DNA of 64,000 nt, from positions 91,391-155,390 of the forward strand of contig NZ_JAKILC010000010.1 in the NCBI RefSeq assembly GCF_023283845.1. The letters run 5' to 3'. Positions 1 to 9,878 of this stretch are shown piece after piece. The DNA is from Shewanella marinintestina. GTDB taxonomy: Bacteria > Pseudomonadota > Gammaproteobacteria > Enterobacterales > Shewanellaceae. The first letter of the stretch is position 1. Every line of letters begins with the position of its first letter. A model generated the notes under the pieces. It searched no databases and had not been told where the DNA came from. It saw only the letters and a program-made list of their open reading frames with translations. The translations under genes were made by a program, and so were the position numbers.

Positions 1-3000
1 AAACAAGCGGCGTCAACAATAAAACTAACCATGACATACTACCGCCTGATGAACCACCAGACTCAGGCTTAACAGGTGGTTGAGGCGCGCTACCCTCACC
101 GTTTATGGTTACAGTAACCTGCGCACTAACCTCCTCATCACCATCTGAAACAGCATAGCTAAATGTTTCTGTCGCAGTTTGGCCGTCATACAAATCATTA
201 AATTGACCGTTAGGGCTATAGGTAACAGTGCCATCACTATTATTGACTACGCTTCCTTTAATTGAGACGCTATCAATCGCTGTAACAGTCAACTTATCAC
301 CATCAATATCGGTATCGTTACCAATCACATCAATAGACACATCTGCTGATTTCCCTGTCTCAGCAGTGTCAGCCTGAGCTTCTGGAGCTGTATTGGTTCC
401 AACAACCGTAATTGTTACACCTGCAGTACTTACAGCACCTAACTCATCAACAATCGAATAGGTAAATGATTCAGTTTCCATTTCATCTCGAGTTAACTCT
501 GCAAACTGACCATTTGGATCATAACTGAAACTGCCATCACCATTGTCGGTCAATGTACCTTTTAATGATTGCTGGAATCCGCTTAAAGTGATGCTATGAC
601 CATCAGCATCACTGTCGTTACTCAGTGGTGTGAATGTTACGGTTTGATCTTCTGCAACAGTTACCATATCGGCATTAGCCGTTGGAGTCGTATTGATCTT
701 AACCGTAATATCTATTTGCCCAGCAACAAAAGCACCTTTGTTATCTGTCACTAAGTAAGTGAAGCTATCAACAATACTTGAACCCTCAACTTCATTATTA
801 AATGCAGTCCCCGGATCATAGGTTAGCGTATCGCCATTCAAGCCCACAGATCCTCTCAGCCCTGAAGTATCAAGACTTTCGATAACTAAGGCGTCACCAT
901 CTGCATCAGTGTCATTAAGTAACGGAGATACATTAACGGTTTGCCCAACCCAAACTGAAGCAGCGTCTGTATTCACTACCGGTGCATTATTTGGCGGTAC
1001 GTCAGTATTCAATGGCTCACCCGCACTAATACGGTACCCTCCAAACGATGCTGCCGTATCTTCATGTTTTACTTCAATAAAGATACTAGAGTCTAGATCT
1101 GCAGCAGCGATCTTATAGAACAAATAGTCAGTAGCCGAGGGGTCAGTTGCTACAGTGATATTTTCAACTATTTTGGTCGTTTCATCCGCTTTATAGATAG
1201 TCAATTGTGGCAACATATCTAAACTTAAGTCAGAAACCCGAACGACTAAATCCTGCGTATTATCAACATTGGCAACCTGATACATATCAATATCGGCAGC
1301 ATTATCTATAGCACCATCTATACCTGTATTGTCAGCCGCTAAATCAACAGCCCCTTGGAAAGTGTCATTATTATCAGAGTAAGGTACATCAGTCACCACC
1401 AGCGAGGTCTTAGCAATACGAACAAAGTTCTCATCAATCGTCGGTAAGGCTTCTTGTACTGGTTCTGAACCATCAATCGCAGGTGTGAGTAAACCTGTAC
1501 TAGTATATTGAGCTGTGTTATTTGAGTTATCAACCTTCACTTCAACTTGATAAATACCGTTGGCTGCATAAGGCGCAATCGCGGAATAAATACCGTCTCC
1601 AGCAACCGCATCGCCATTTAAACCATCATCTAACATTGGCAAGTCAGACAGTCCATTATAAGGCGAGGTAATAGTCGCAACGACATTAGCACCAGTAATC
1701 AGCTTATCTTTAGTTAAAGCCGTAGTTAAAATCATTGGGCTTGGATACGCTATAGAGTTACCCGTAAATCCTTCAACAGAAACGGTATAACTTCCCTCTA
1801 AACTAGGCTCTGCAATGACGTTAACGCTTGCATCAACATCGTAAGCTGTTGGGCTGTTTACCATCTCAAGTTGCCACTCTCCATGTCCAGCCATTGTGAT
1901 AACGCTGCTCGGCACATTGACATTACAAGACTGAGTGTAACTCACTTGATTACAATCAAATGTCACCCCTGTAACCACTTCACCTTGGGGATCTTTTAGA
2001 TTAAAAGTTAAATCGTTAGCATTGCCATCATGGTTCACAAAAATACTGATATTGTCTAAACCTGAGTCAATAGCAATGCTTTCTATTACAGTGCTACCGC
2101 TAGTAATCCCTTTAGAAGACGAAATAATATTCTGATTATCGGTAGCAATTGCGTTTGCCTGCAAAAATGCATCGGTAATTTCAGCTAACGTAGTTGGTGA
2201 CGAGAAATATTTACCACCAGTCGAATTAGCTAAAGTGAGGAGTGGCCCCGTTGGCGAGGCGGAGCCATAGCCAAAGCTAAAGATTGGTACGTTTGCATTT
2301 TGATATGCACCGATAACGCTTGCTTCTGTATTACTTGAGCTATTGTCATCGCCATCAGCCAATACAAATACAACACCTGGAGCGCCACTACCTGAGTTAG
2401 TTTGATAAGTTTCAAGATTATCAAGCGCTAACTGACTGCCGTCATAAAGGGCTGTCCAACCACTAGCACGAATAGCATCAATACTATTTTTTAAGGCAGG
2501 CTTTACACTTGTGTCACCATCTGGGATTTTTTGAACAGCAAAATCTTGTGTGGCTGCATTAGAAAACGATACCAAGCCGATTCCAGTCGAGCCCTCTGCC
2601 ACTGCATCAACAAGCGTTCTCGCTGCTTGCTTAGCATTGATAATTGCCGAACCTGCCATACTACCTGAACGATCGATAACAACCTGCATATCAATGTCAC
2701 CTTCAACCCAGACATAGCTGAGCTGATCGCGACAGGTAGCCTGCAAGCTTGGTAATTCCTCTTTAACAGGCGATGCGGCATCTGGAGCATTAGCCGCTAA
2801 AGTCGTAAATCGAGTTCGATTAGGCTGAGCAGTTTTACGGCCTGATTTAGGGTCATTACTGGTGTCTTGCAACATCACTTCCCAAGCGCTTTTGCCGTAT
2901 ACTCGCCCTTGCGCAGTCCGTGCAACATCACCAATATTGCTCAATGTTGAATGGTTAAGCCATTTCATATCGCCATTTTTAGCTTGCCATTGGTTGCTCA

Positions 3001-3628
3001 TAATCGAATCAGTAGCGACATCAGTGCTTACAGGGCTACTGCTGCTGCCTGAAGCTGAGTTGCCCTTATATTCATCAAACACACCATAAGCATAGTGCCC
3101 CCATTCATGAGCTAACGTATAACCTGATCCAATTGGATCTTGTAGCATGTCATGATCATTTCCAAGGCCAGCCCCATTAGGGAACACATCGCCAAACCAA
3201 ATATGCATACCATTAGCGCCAAAACCGGAAGCGTTAGCGCGAGGCCACTCCCTCTCCCCCCAGATAATATCTGACTTTGAACGGTGCTTGTTCTGCCTAA
3301 ATATACTGACCTTACCTAACTTATGCTCACCGTTTGATTGCTCACAAATACCATCAGCAAAATGGCCTAAGATTTCTTCATACTTCTGCTGCTCAGCTCC
3401 TTCTGGGTTATTATGCAGAGAAATAGTGATATCAAATACGGCTTTTGTTGAGTCGTTAACGCTTGCTTGAGTTGTTTGTAACTGCGCCGCTGGCACTATC
3501 TTCTTGACGTAATCCACAGATTGCGTATTGACACGTGAAAGCCAACTATTTGCGGCCATAGCTGATGTTGAACCTAAAGCTAGGCCTATACATAAAGCGC
3601 TTTTACTCAAACTAAACTGCTGTTTCAT
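1..3628 (-). CDS. Secreted CLCA-like metalloprotease / VWA protein with cadherin-like repeats and GlyGly-CTERM tail (3' partial)
   Basis: Reading frame open from an ATG at 3628 to the left edge (about 1209 codons), so the stop is missing. A signal peptide occupies about residues 1-26, ending in AMA-A. Residues 174-187 read HEWGHYAYGVFDEY, which is HExxHxxxGxxDE; this matches the zinc-peptidase motif of CLCA-family proteins. A von Willebrand A domain follows, with an intact MIDAS start DRSGS at 319-323. The C-terminal third carries three tandem cadherin-like repeats (NDxDxDGD followed by SFTY or TFSY). The last visible residues are GGSSGGSMSWLVLLL, the start of a GlyGly-CTERM sorting signal, so the true end should be only a few residues outside the window. 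I infer an exported, surface-released protease or adhesin. Its ATG lies 1 bp past the stop of the upstream gene, with the Shine-Dalgarno sequence inside that gene, so translation is probably coupled. Confidence 0.75.
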   Translation of the reverse strand, partial: MKQQFSLSKSALCIGLALGSTSAMAANSWLSRVNTQSVDYVKKIVPAAQLQTTQASVNDSTKAVFDITISLHNNPEGAEQQKYEEILGHFADGICEQSNGEHKLGKVSIFRQNKHRSKSDIIWGEREWPRANASGFGANGMHIWFGDVFPNGAGLGNDHDMLQDPIGSGYTLAHEWGHYAYGVFDEYKGNSASGSSSSPVSTDVATDSIMSNQWQAKNGDMKWLNHSTLSNIGDVARTAQGRVYGKSAWEVMLQDTSNDPKSGRKTAQPNRTRFTTLAANAPDAASPVKEELPSLQATCRDQLSYVWVEGDIDMQVVIDRSGSMAGSAIINAKQAARTLVDAVAEGSTGIGLVSFSNAATQDFAVQKIPDGDTSVKPALKNSIDAIRASGWTALYDGSQLALDNLETYQTNSGSGAPGVVFVLADGDDNSSSNTEASVIGAYQNANVPIFSFGYGSASPTGPLLTLANSTGGKYFSSPTTLAEITDAFLQANAIATDNQNIISSSKGITSGSTVIESIAIDSGLDNISIFVNHDGNANDLTFNLKDPQGEVVTGVTFDCNQVSYTQSCNVNVPSSVITMAGHGEWQLEMVNSPTAYDVDASVNVIAEPSLEGSYTVSVEGFTGNSIAYPSPMILTTALTKDKLITGANVVATITSPYNGLSDLPMLDDGLNGDAVAGDGIYSAIAPYAANGIYQVEVKVDNSNNTAQYTSTGLLTPAIDGSEPVQEALPTIDENFVRIAKTSLVVTDVPYSDNNDTFQGAVDLAADNTGIDGAIDNAADIDMYQVANVDNTQDLVVRVSDLSLDMLPQLTIYKADETTKIVENITVATDPSATDYLFYKIAAADLDSSIFIEVKHEDTAASFGGYRISAGEPLNTDVPPNNAPVVNTDAASVWVGQTVNVSPLLNDTDADGDALVIESLDTSGLRGSVGLNGDTLTYDPGTAFNNEVEGSSIVDSFTYLVTDNKGAFVAGQIDITVKINTTPTANADMVTVAEDQTVTFTPLSNDSDADGHSITLSGFQQSLKGTLTDNGDGSFSYDPNGQFAELTRDEMETESFTYSIVDELGAVSTAGVTITVVGTNTAPEAQADTAETGKSADVSIDVIGNDTDIDGDKLTVTAIDSVSIKGSVVNNSDGTVTYSPNGQFNDLYDGQTATETFSYAVSDGDEEVSAQVTVTINGEGSAPQPPVKPESGGSSGGSMSWLVLLLTPLV

Positions 3629-3629
3629 T

Positions 3630-4217
3630 CTATATCCTTTTAGAAAGTAACAATAATTGAAAGGTATGATCTCCTTCACTCACAATTAGCTGTTTGTTAC
3701 GTTGAATCTCCAACGCAAGCTCAGGAAATTGAGCACGAAATCGAGTTAATGAAGTAAATTGAAATAAGCGATTAAAAAGCTGATCACCGAGCAAAATGAA
3801 ATCCGCTGGAAAATCAGAGTGAATTTTCAAAACCATTACACCTGGTTCAAACGATAAAACCTTGTTTACTTTTGCTAAAACAGGAAAGTCAACTGAACTC
3901 ACGTTGCAATAGTTTACTTGCTGTCCTGTAACTTGATAGTGATATGCCACGCCTAAGTTGGCATTGTTAGTGACGTCATTATCAAGGCAGGGGACATTGA
4001 GTGGGGCGAGCACAACCGATTGATGCGACAAAACAAACTGTTCAGAATCGAAATAAATTAACTCTGAAAAATGATTATCTCGCTCAATTATAATTTGTGT
4101 TGTGTAATAACGTTTTATGTCTAAAGGTGAATTATACAGATACACTACTTTCGCAAATGCTGAACTGCATAAAGCCAAGCTCAAACAACATAAAACGGCA
4201 ACAAATACTTTACTCAT
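3630..4217 (-). CDS. Small secreted protein of unknown function, coupled to the CLCA-like protease
   Basis: 195 aa with a clear signal peptide (MSKVFVAVLCCLSLALCSSAFA). I do not recognise a family. The mature part is beta-rich in appearance, has two cysteines that could form a disulfide (near residues 78 and 104), and has no membrane segment after the signal. It is the first gene of a two-gene minus-strand unit: its stop is 1 bp from the start of the large protease/VWA gene. This makes an accessory, chaperone or inhibitor role for that protease possible, but that is only inference from position. Confidence 0.6.
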   Translation of the reverse strand: MSKVFVAVLCCLSLALCSSAFAKVVYLYNSPLDIKRYYTTQIIIERDNHFSELIYFDSEQFVLSHQSVVLAPLNVPCLDNDVTNNANLGVAYHYQVTGQQVNYCNVSSVDFPVLAKVNKVLSFEPGVMVLKIHSDFPADFILLGDQLFNRLFQFTSLTRFRAQFPELALEIQRNKQLIVSEGDHTFQLLLLSKRI

Positions 4218-4715
4218 CCCTGAAAGCTCACAAAATCATGCTACGCACAAAATGATAACAAACATAAAAGCTTTTTAACAACCCAAAAAATTAAACCTAT
4301 TCAAAAATCACTCTAAGCGGCTGTATTTGTTAAAAGTAAAATCCTCCCTAGCCCCACTCAATAAAGCTAGAGTAAATATTGAAACATAAGAAGTAGATGA
4401 GAAAATCAGTTTTTTTGGCCAAAAAAGCCAAAAAATCAAGAATAAACCTATATTTTTAGCCAGTTGACACTACAAATCATACAAAGCGATAGAATTTGCT
4501 AAATGCCAATTAATAGCCACACAGAAATACTGTTTTTAAGTAAAAAATAACCACTTTAAAAATAACTACTTTAAGCTAAACCTAGATTTACGCTGCTTTG
4601 AATCAAAACTTAAAACTGTAACTCCCTGCTGCAACACAAAAAAGCCAGCATATAATTTATGCTGGCTCACTGATTGTTTCACGATGAAATGTGTTTACAC
4701 ATTAAAGACTCTCGC
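4218..4715. other. AT-rich intergenic stretch
   Basis: About 500 bp with no credible gene. It must hold the promoter of the minus-strand operon starting at 4217 and it contains the terminator at 4643-4667. I see nothing else I can support. Confidence 0.5.
4643..4667 (-). terminator. Rho-independent terminator of the small gene at 4716-4964
   Basis: Perfect 10-bp stem AGCCAGCATA / TATGCTGGCT with a 5-nt loop, followed on the minus strand by TTTTTT. It lies about 50 bp past the stop of the gene. Confidence 0.8.
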
Positions 4716-4964
4716 TTAATGCTTGCCCATTACGCCGTCACGAACCATCTCTTTTCCATTTTCGTAAACTTCGTCGCTTACCCAGCGTGCATGCAAAAGC
4801 TTCTGATCATTATCAAAAACAGCAACAAAATGACGTCCATCAGCTATGTTCGTCGCCATACCAACACCAGCCACCCCTTCAAGACCTATACCACCAGTTT
4901 CAACTGAAACTAAAAAGCGACGTAAGTCGTCTAGATTATCGATTACGTTTTGATCGTTATTCAT
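4716..4964 (-). CDS. Conserved small cytosolic protein, unknown function
   Basis: 82 aa from the ATG at 4964 (MNNDQNVIDNLDD...). I chose this start because it has AAAGAGA about 7 nt upstream. A longer version from TTG 5003 or ATG 5000 adds 12-13 residues but has a poorer ribosome site. The protein is acidic with a glycine-rich centre (GGIGLEGVAGVGMA) and no signal peptide or membrane segment. It has its own terminator, so it is a single-gene unit. Family not recognised. Confidence 0.6.
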   Translation of the reverse strand: MNNDQNVIDNLDDLRRFLVSVETGGIGLEGVAGVGMATNIADGRHFVAVFDNDQKLLHARWVSDEVYENGKEMVRDGVMGKH

Positions 4965-5232
4965 TTTCAAATCTCTTTTACTTAGCTTTGCATAGCTCAT
5001 CAATTACCCATGCATTTTATGGGGCGTACTTTACAGATCATAGCCAAAAATTGACAGCCTGTCTTACAAAGAACAAAACCTCTATTTGATGATTGAGCTG
5101 TTAAATTCAGCAATGACTTATTTAGTCTATTAGCCAGTTCACAAATAACAGTTAATTTTATTAATTTTCAATGTGCTCATGTAATACTCCCGCGGCATAG
5201 ACCCTACATATAAATAAGATGGATGCACCAAG

Positions 5233-6597
5233 ATGTCTGAGATTAAATTTGCAGTCCTAGGACAATACTTTCATTGCCCAACCAAAGGTGATTTTGAGTA
5301 TGCACCAAAGGCATTAATTCAAGTTAATAGCCAAGGCAATATCGCTTCTGTGTTGACCGAAACTAATGCCGATTTCCAAACCCAAGTCAGCATATTGTCC
5401 AGCAGCAATCAGCTAATTGAACTTTCTTCAACTCAATACTTAATGCCTGGCATGGTTGATTTGCACGTGCATGCGCCGCAATTTCCTCAAGCGGGTAAAG
5501 GCCTAGACTTACCGCTTTACGATTGGCTACAAGATTATACTTTCCCATTAGAAGCCAAATTTTCCGATATGGATTTTACTAAGCAGATCTATCCAAGCCT
5601 AGTAAAGTCACTGCTTGCTAACGGCACTACTAGCGCGGTGTATTTTGCCACTATTCATAAAGACAGCTCTGTTGAGCTAGCTCGCGAATGTTTAAAGCAA
5701 GGCCAACGTGGCTTTGTCGGTAAAGTGAATATGGATGAGGCAAGCCAGTGTCCACCATTTTATATTGAAGCTTCTACTGCAGATGCTCTGGTTGAAACTG
5801 AAGATTTCATCCAACAAGTATTGGCGCTTGAAGGTAATGAGCAACAATTAGTCTCGCCAGTATTAACCCCACGCTTTGTACCAAGTTGCACCAGTGAGAT
5901 GCTACAAGGTCTAGGTGAGCTTGCTCAAAAATACCAATGTCACGTACAAACCCATTGCTCTGAAAGCGACTGGGCGCGTGACTATAGTCAGAAAATGTAT
6001 GGCAAAACCGACGCCGAGATCTATCGTGATTATGGTTTAATGACCAACAAAACGATTCTTGCGCACTCGATTTTCTTAACCCCAGCCGATCACGCTATCA
6101 TTAAAGAAAGCGGTGCAAGTATTGCGCATTGCCCGTTATCAAACATGTATTTTGCCAACGCTGCAATGCAAACCCGTGAAATTCTGGATAACGACCTAAA
6201 ATGCGGACTTGGTAGTGACTTAGCTGGTGCACCAATCCCATCAATCTTTCACACTTGCCTTGATGCGGTTAATCATTCACGGGTTCGTGAAGATGGCACG
6301 TCAACTTACTTACCAGCCGATACTCGTGGCGAAGGTGGCAGTCGTATCTCATTTTTAGAGTCTTACTGGATGGCGACCGTTGGCGGTGGACAAGCGATTG
6401 ATGCTAAAGTGGGTTTGTTCCAGCCAGGGTTTGAGTTTGACGCCTTGGTGGTTGATATAGCAGTTGCGGACAGCAATATCTTTATTATTGATGAGATGGA
6501 CAGCCCTAAGGATAAGCTAGAGAAAATCATTACCCTCAATAACCGTCAAAACATCTGTAAGGTGTGGGTTAAAGGGCAAATGGTCATCAATAAGTAA
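5233..6597 (+). CDS. guaD: Guanine deaminase
   Basis: 454 aa, full length for the amidohydrolase-superfamily guanine deaminases, which convert guanine to xanthine and ammonia in the cytosol. Zinc and catalytic residues are visible: H78 and H80 in DLHVHAPQ, H241 in THCSESD, H278 in LAHS, and D329 in GLGSDLAG. The substrate-loop sequence APQFPQAGKGLDLPLYDWL is characteristic of guanine deaminase rather than of cytosine or adenosine deaminases. Its neighbours are an extracellular nuclease and an NCS2 purine permease, which fits salvage of purines from nucleic acid. A hairpin at 6637-6665 follows the stop. Confidence 0.92.
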   Translation: MSEIKFAVLGQYFHCPTKGDFEYAPKALIQVNSQGNIASVLTETNADFQTQVSILSSSNQLIELSSTQYLMPGMVDLHVHAPQFPQAGKGLDLPLYDWLQDYTFPLEAKFSDMDFTKQIYPSLVKSLLANGTTSAVYFATIHKDSSVELARECLKQGQRGFVGKVNMDEASQCPPFYIEASTADALVETEDFIQQVLALEGNEQQLVSPVLTPRFVPSCTSEMLQGLGELAQKYQCHVQTHCSESDWARDYSQKMYGKTDAEIYRDYGLMTNKTILAHSIFLTPADHAIIKESGASIAHCPLSNMYFANAAMQTREILDNDLKCGLGSDLAGAPIPSIFHTCLDAVNHSRVREDGTSTYLPADTRGEGGSRISFLESYWMATVGGGQAIDAKVGLFQPGFEFDALVVDIAVADSNIFIIDEMDSPKDKLEKIITLNNRQNICKVWVKGQMVINK

Positions 6598-6636
6598 TAT
6601 CTAGATTGATGATGGGAGCGCTCTTCATTCTTAACG

Positions 6637-6665
6637 GTATTGGGCCTGTCTTAGGTCCAATACTG
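6637..6665 (+). terminator. Probable terminator after guaD
   Basis: Stem of about 11 bp (GTATTGGGCCT / AGGTCCAATAC, one G-U pair) with a short loop, 40 bp past the guaD stop. The following T-run is weak, so termination may be partly factor-dependent. Confidence 0.45.
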
Positions 6666-7034
6666 CTATTTCAAAAATAACCATCACTCTCCAGTTTTAA
6701 GTAAAGCCAGCAGAAATGCCTTACTCTGCCTCTCACCTAATTTTATTTGATAAACAATCTCTATTTTTACCCTTAAATTAATAACGACGGTTCATTTAAT
6801 CAAATTAAAAAACCAGCTATATAGTAAACATAAAAGTAGCTAAAATCTTAGTTCATAACACCAAAAAAACAATCAAAAGCAATCCAATACACCAACAAAG
6901 TAAAACCCTAGCAAAATTTAACCCCGCAAAACACGGTGAGCCAAAAATCTATAAAAACCCTGACTCTGATTAAATAAGATCAAACGCACACTTATTAACC
7001 ACAAAAAGAAAACTAAGCGTTCGCAAATAAGAAA

Positions 7035-7050
7035 TGTGACATAGATCACA
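7035..7050 (+). promoter_or_regulatory. CRP binding site upstream of the ExeM-like nuclease
   Basis: TGTGACATAGATCACA is a perfect match to TGTGA-N6-TCACA, with A/T flanks (AAA before, AAT after). A -10-like TAACAA lies at 7071-7076; if used, the site centre falls near -41, which is class II activation geometry. This suggests cAMP-CRP (catabolite) control. Confidence 0.7.
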
Positions 7051-7132
7051 AATACCAAGTTATCAGTCTGTAACAATCCTCGCGCACGTTAACAAGAATT
7101 AACGGCTACATAATAAAAACGGGGTTGAATAC

Positions 7133-9790
7133 ATGGAAAAAGTTACAAAAGTGTCAGCGTTGGCGCTAGCAATCACTGCTGCATTACCTATGACTGCACA
7201 AGCCGATATTATGATAAGTGAATATGTAGAAGGCTCTGGCTTTAGTAAAGCCATCGAGATCTACAATTCAGGTACAGCAAGCGTAGACTTGTCAGATTAC
7301 ACCTTAGCCTATTACTCAAAAGGCGATGCCACAGCTAAAACTATTCTAAATTTAAGCGGAAACCTTGCTGCTGGTTCGGTGAAAGTGATCACCAATAACC
7401 ATGCCGATAACACCATAGAATTAGATGCTGCAATTGACTCCGTCAGTGCGGCAATTTACTTCAATGGCGATGATAAAGTTGCCATCCTAAAAGGAACTGA
7501 GCAAGTCGATCTGTTTGGTGAAATCGGCACAACTGGTGACTGGGCAAAAGATGTTACCGTTGAGCGTAATGCTAATGTGACCGCAGCTAACAGCACTTAT
7601 CAAGCTAGCGAGTGGACGGTTAAGTCAAAGAACCTCTTTAGCGGACTCGGTGCACGCAATGGTAATTTTGCAGGTGGCGATATTCCTGTAGAGCCAAGCT
7701 TTAGCTGCCTTGGTGAAACCATTACCCCAATCTACGATGTGCAAGGCGTTGGTCGTATTAGCCCACTGATCGAATCAGGTAAGTTTGAGTCAAATGAAGA
7801 AGTGACTATTAGTGGTGTGGTGACTGCTCGTGGTGAAAGCCTGTTTAAAGGTTTTTATCTACAAGAGATCAATGGGGATAACTCACCTTACACCTCTGAC
7901 GGTGTATTTGTTTATTTAGGTGAAGCTCCAAGTGAAGCTATTCAGCCTGGCACTCAAGTGTGTGTTAAGGGCAAAGTTAAAGATTTCTATGGCCTGACTC
8001 AAATCGATATTAAAGCAGACAAAAAGTTTGTGATTGGCGAAAAAACTGACGTGCCAGCACCAGAAGCTTTTTACGTTGCTGATGGCGAGTCATTTGAGGA
8101 TGCGCTAAACCGCTACGAAGGTATGCAAATTGTGCTTGATGCGGGTAGCGATATGAAAGTTACGCGTACTTTCAGCTATGACTATGCAGCAAGAAGAAAC
8201 AATATGGTGCTTTCTCATAAAACACCATTGATGAAGCCTACACAGGTTTATGCCCCTCATTCAGATAAAGCGACAGCATTACAGGCAGCAAATCGTGGTA
8301 ATGAGCTGTATATAGAATCTGACTTTAAAGCTAAAAATGGTGAGGTGCCTTACTTCCCAACATTCAATGCAGAAACAGGCTATATTCGTGTTGGTGATCA
8401 AATGACCAATATGACAGGCGTTGTTAGCTACAGCTATGGTGAGCCGCGTTTAGTCGTGACGAATGAAATTACTGCCGGTGACTTTATTCGCATTAATGAT
8501 CGTACAAACGCTCCTGAAGTTGCCAGTCAGGGAGACATTCGCGTTGCTAGCTTTAACGTCCTAAACCTGTTCACCAGCGATAGCGATATTGGCGGTCCAT
8601 TAAACCCAACTTGTAAAGATCAAGCTGATGCAGATGCAAGCCGTGGGTGTGGTCGTGGTGCACACTCATTAGAAGACTATCAGCTACAAAGAGCTAAAAT
8701 CGTTAATGCTATTACCGAAATGAATGCCGATATCATAGGCTTAATGGAGATTGAAAATAACGGGTTTAGTGAGCATAGCTCAATTCAATACCTGCTCGAT
8801 GCCTTAAACGCTGAAATGCCAGCAGAAGATGCCTATTCCTTTATTGAAGCTACTGATGCCGATAAGTATAAAGGTGAGTTCATTGGTGGTGATGCGATTG
8901 CAGTGGGTATTTTATATCGTTCAAGCAAGGTAACCCCAAGCGGTGATGCCTTTATCGTTGCAACACCAGAGCAACACGCAACTGAAGGTGTTGCTAGCCG
9001 TGATAATAATGGCACATTGGAGTACAGCCCTGCTTACGATAAGTTCCAGCGTCATAGCTTAGGACAAACTTTCCAAATCAATAATGAAAAACTTACCGTT
9101 GTGGTTAATCACCTTAAGTCAAAAGGTTCAGGCTGTTTAGAAGACTGGTTAGAGTTTTCAGAAAGCAAAGATCCTGCTGATCTGCAAGGTAAGTGTAATG
9201 AGTTCCGGGTTTCAGCAGCCAAAGTACTTGGCGAGTCTCTAAAAACTGTAGAGGGTGGTTTGCTTGTCATTGGTGACATGAACTCTTACGGCATGGAAGA
9301 TCCCATCGCTGTATTAACCGATTACGATGCAGCAACAGCAAATCGTGAAATAGTGAGCGCAGCTTGGACCACACTAAATGGTGACGTATATGAACGTCAA
9401 GGTAGCAAGATTGATAAAGGCTATGGTCTTATCAACTTAAACACTCAAGCCCACGGCACTGCAACATTTGGCTATAGCTATAGTGGTGAGCTAGGTAACC
9501 TAGACCATGCACTAGCTAACAAATTAGTTGCCGATAAACTGGTAGCAATTGAAGACTGGAACATCAATTCAGTTGAATCTAGCCTGTTTGAATACCCAAG
9601 CAAATATTCAGGTGATCTAGAGAAGTCTGACAATGCATTTAGTTCATCGGATCACGACCCTGTGATTATTGCACTAAGTTACCCAGCACCTAAACCTGAG
9701 CCAGAGGTAAAACCTAAAAATGACGGTGGTTCATTGGGTTACTTTGGCCTAATGTTACTTGGTCTGCTAGGACTTAGACGTACACGTTAA
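7133..9790 (+). CDS. exeM: Extracellular endonuclease/exonuclease/phosphatase-fold nuclease, ExeM type, GlyGly-CTERM
   Basis: 885 aa. A signal peptide ends near QA-D24. Domains in order: lamin-tail domain (about 25-150, starting IMISEYVEGSGFSKAIEIYN), OB-fold region (about 220-310), and an EEP nuclease domain (about 470-850). Catalytic motifs seen are ASFNVLNLF, the metal-binding glutamate of LMEIENNG, NHLKSKGSG, GDMNSYG and the terminal SSDHDPV. The C-terminus is a linker of Pro, Glu and Lys followed by GGSLGYFGLMLLGLLGL and Arg residues, a typical GlyGly-CTERM rhombosortase signal. Family knowledge: ExeM of Shewanella is a Ca2+/Mg2+-dependent extracellular DNase linked to eDNA use and biofilm turnover. 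A CRP site lies about 90 bp upstream and a strong terminator follows. Confidence 0.9.
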   Translation: MEKVTKVSALALAITAALPMTAQADIMISEYVEGSGFSKAIEIYNSGTASVDLSDYTLAYYSKGDATAKTILNLSGNLAAGSVKVITNNHADNTIELDAAIDSVSAAIYFNGDDKVAILKGTEQVDLFGEIGTTGDWAKDVTVERNANVTAANSTYQASEWTVKSKNLFSGLGARNGNFAGGDIPVEPSFSCLGETITPIYDVQGVGRISPLIESGKFESNEEVTISGVVTARGESLFKGFYLQEINGDNSPYTSDGVFVYLGEAPSEAIQPGTQVCVKGKVKDFYGLTQIDIKADKKFVIGEKTDVPAPEAFYVADGESFEDALNRYEGMQIVLDAGSDMKVTRTFSYDYAARRNNMVLSHKTPLMKPTQVYAPHSDKATALQAANRGNELYIESDFKAKNGEVPYFPTFNAETGYIRVGDQMTNMTGVVSYSYGEPRLVVTNEITAGDFIRINDRTNAPEVASQGDIRVASFNVLNLFTSDSDIGGPLNPTCKDQADADASRGCGRGAHSLEDYQLQRAKIVNAITEMNADIIGLMEIENNGFSEHSSIQYLLDALNAEMPAEDAYSFIEATDADKYKGEFIGGDAIAVGILYRSSKVTPSGDAFIVATPEQHATEGVASRDNNGTLEYSPAYDKFQRHSLGQTFQINNEKLTVVVNHLKSKGSGCLEDWLEFSESKDPADLQGKCNEFRVSAAKVLGESLKTVEGGLLVIGDMNSYGMEDPIAVLTDYDAATANREIVSAAWTTLNGDVYERQGSKIDKGYGLINLNTQAHGTATFGYSYSGELGNLDHALANKLVADKLVAIEDWNINSVESSLFEYPSKYSGDLEKSDNAFSSSDHDPVIIALSYPAPKPEPEVKPKNDGGSLGYFGLMLLGLLGLRRTR

Positions 9791-9808
9791 TCCAGTAAAG
9801 CAATACTA

Positions 9809-9845
9809 AAAAAGGCTCAGCGGAGTAATCCGCTGAGCCTTTTTA
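9809..9845. terminator. Bidirectional terminator between exeM and the purine permease
   Basis: Long perfect stem AAAAAGGCTCAGCGGA / TCCGCTGAGCCTTTTT with a 4-nt loop GTAA. A- and T-tracts on both sides let it serve both convergent genes. Confidence 0.85.
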
Positions 9846-9878
9846 TTTTGCTAAACATCAATGCATTAAGTATTGAAA

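Noticed and set aside
909..3470. Short plus-strand frames within 1-3.6 kb and minus-strand fragments at 2230-2424 and 2503-2790
   Set aside because: They are alternative frames of the large CLCA-like gene, which reads through without interruption.
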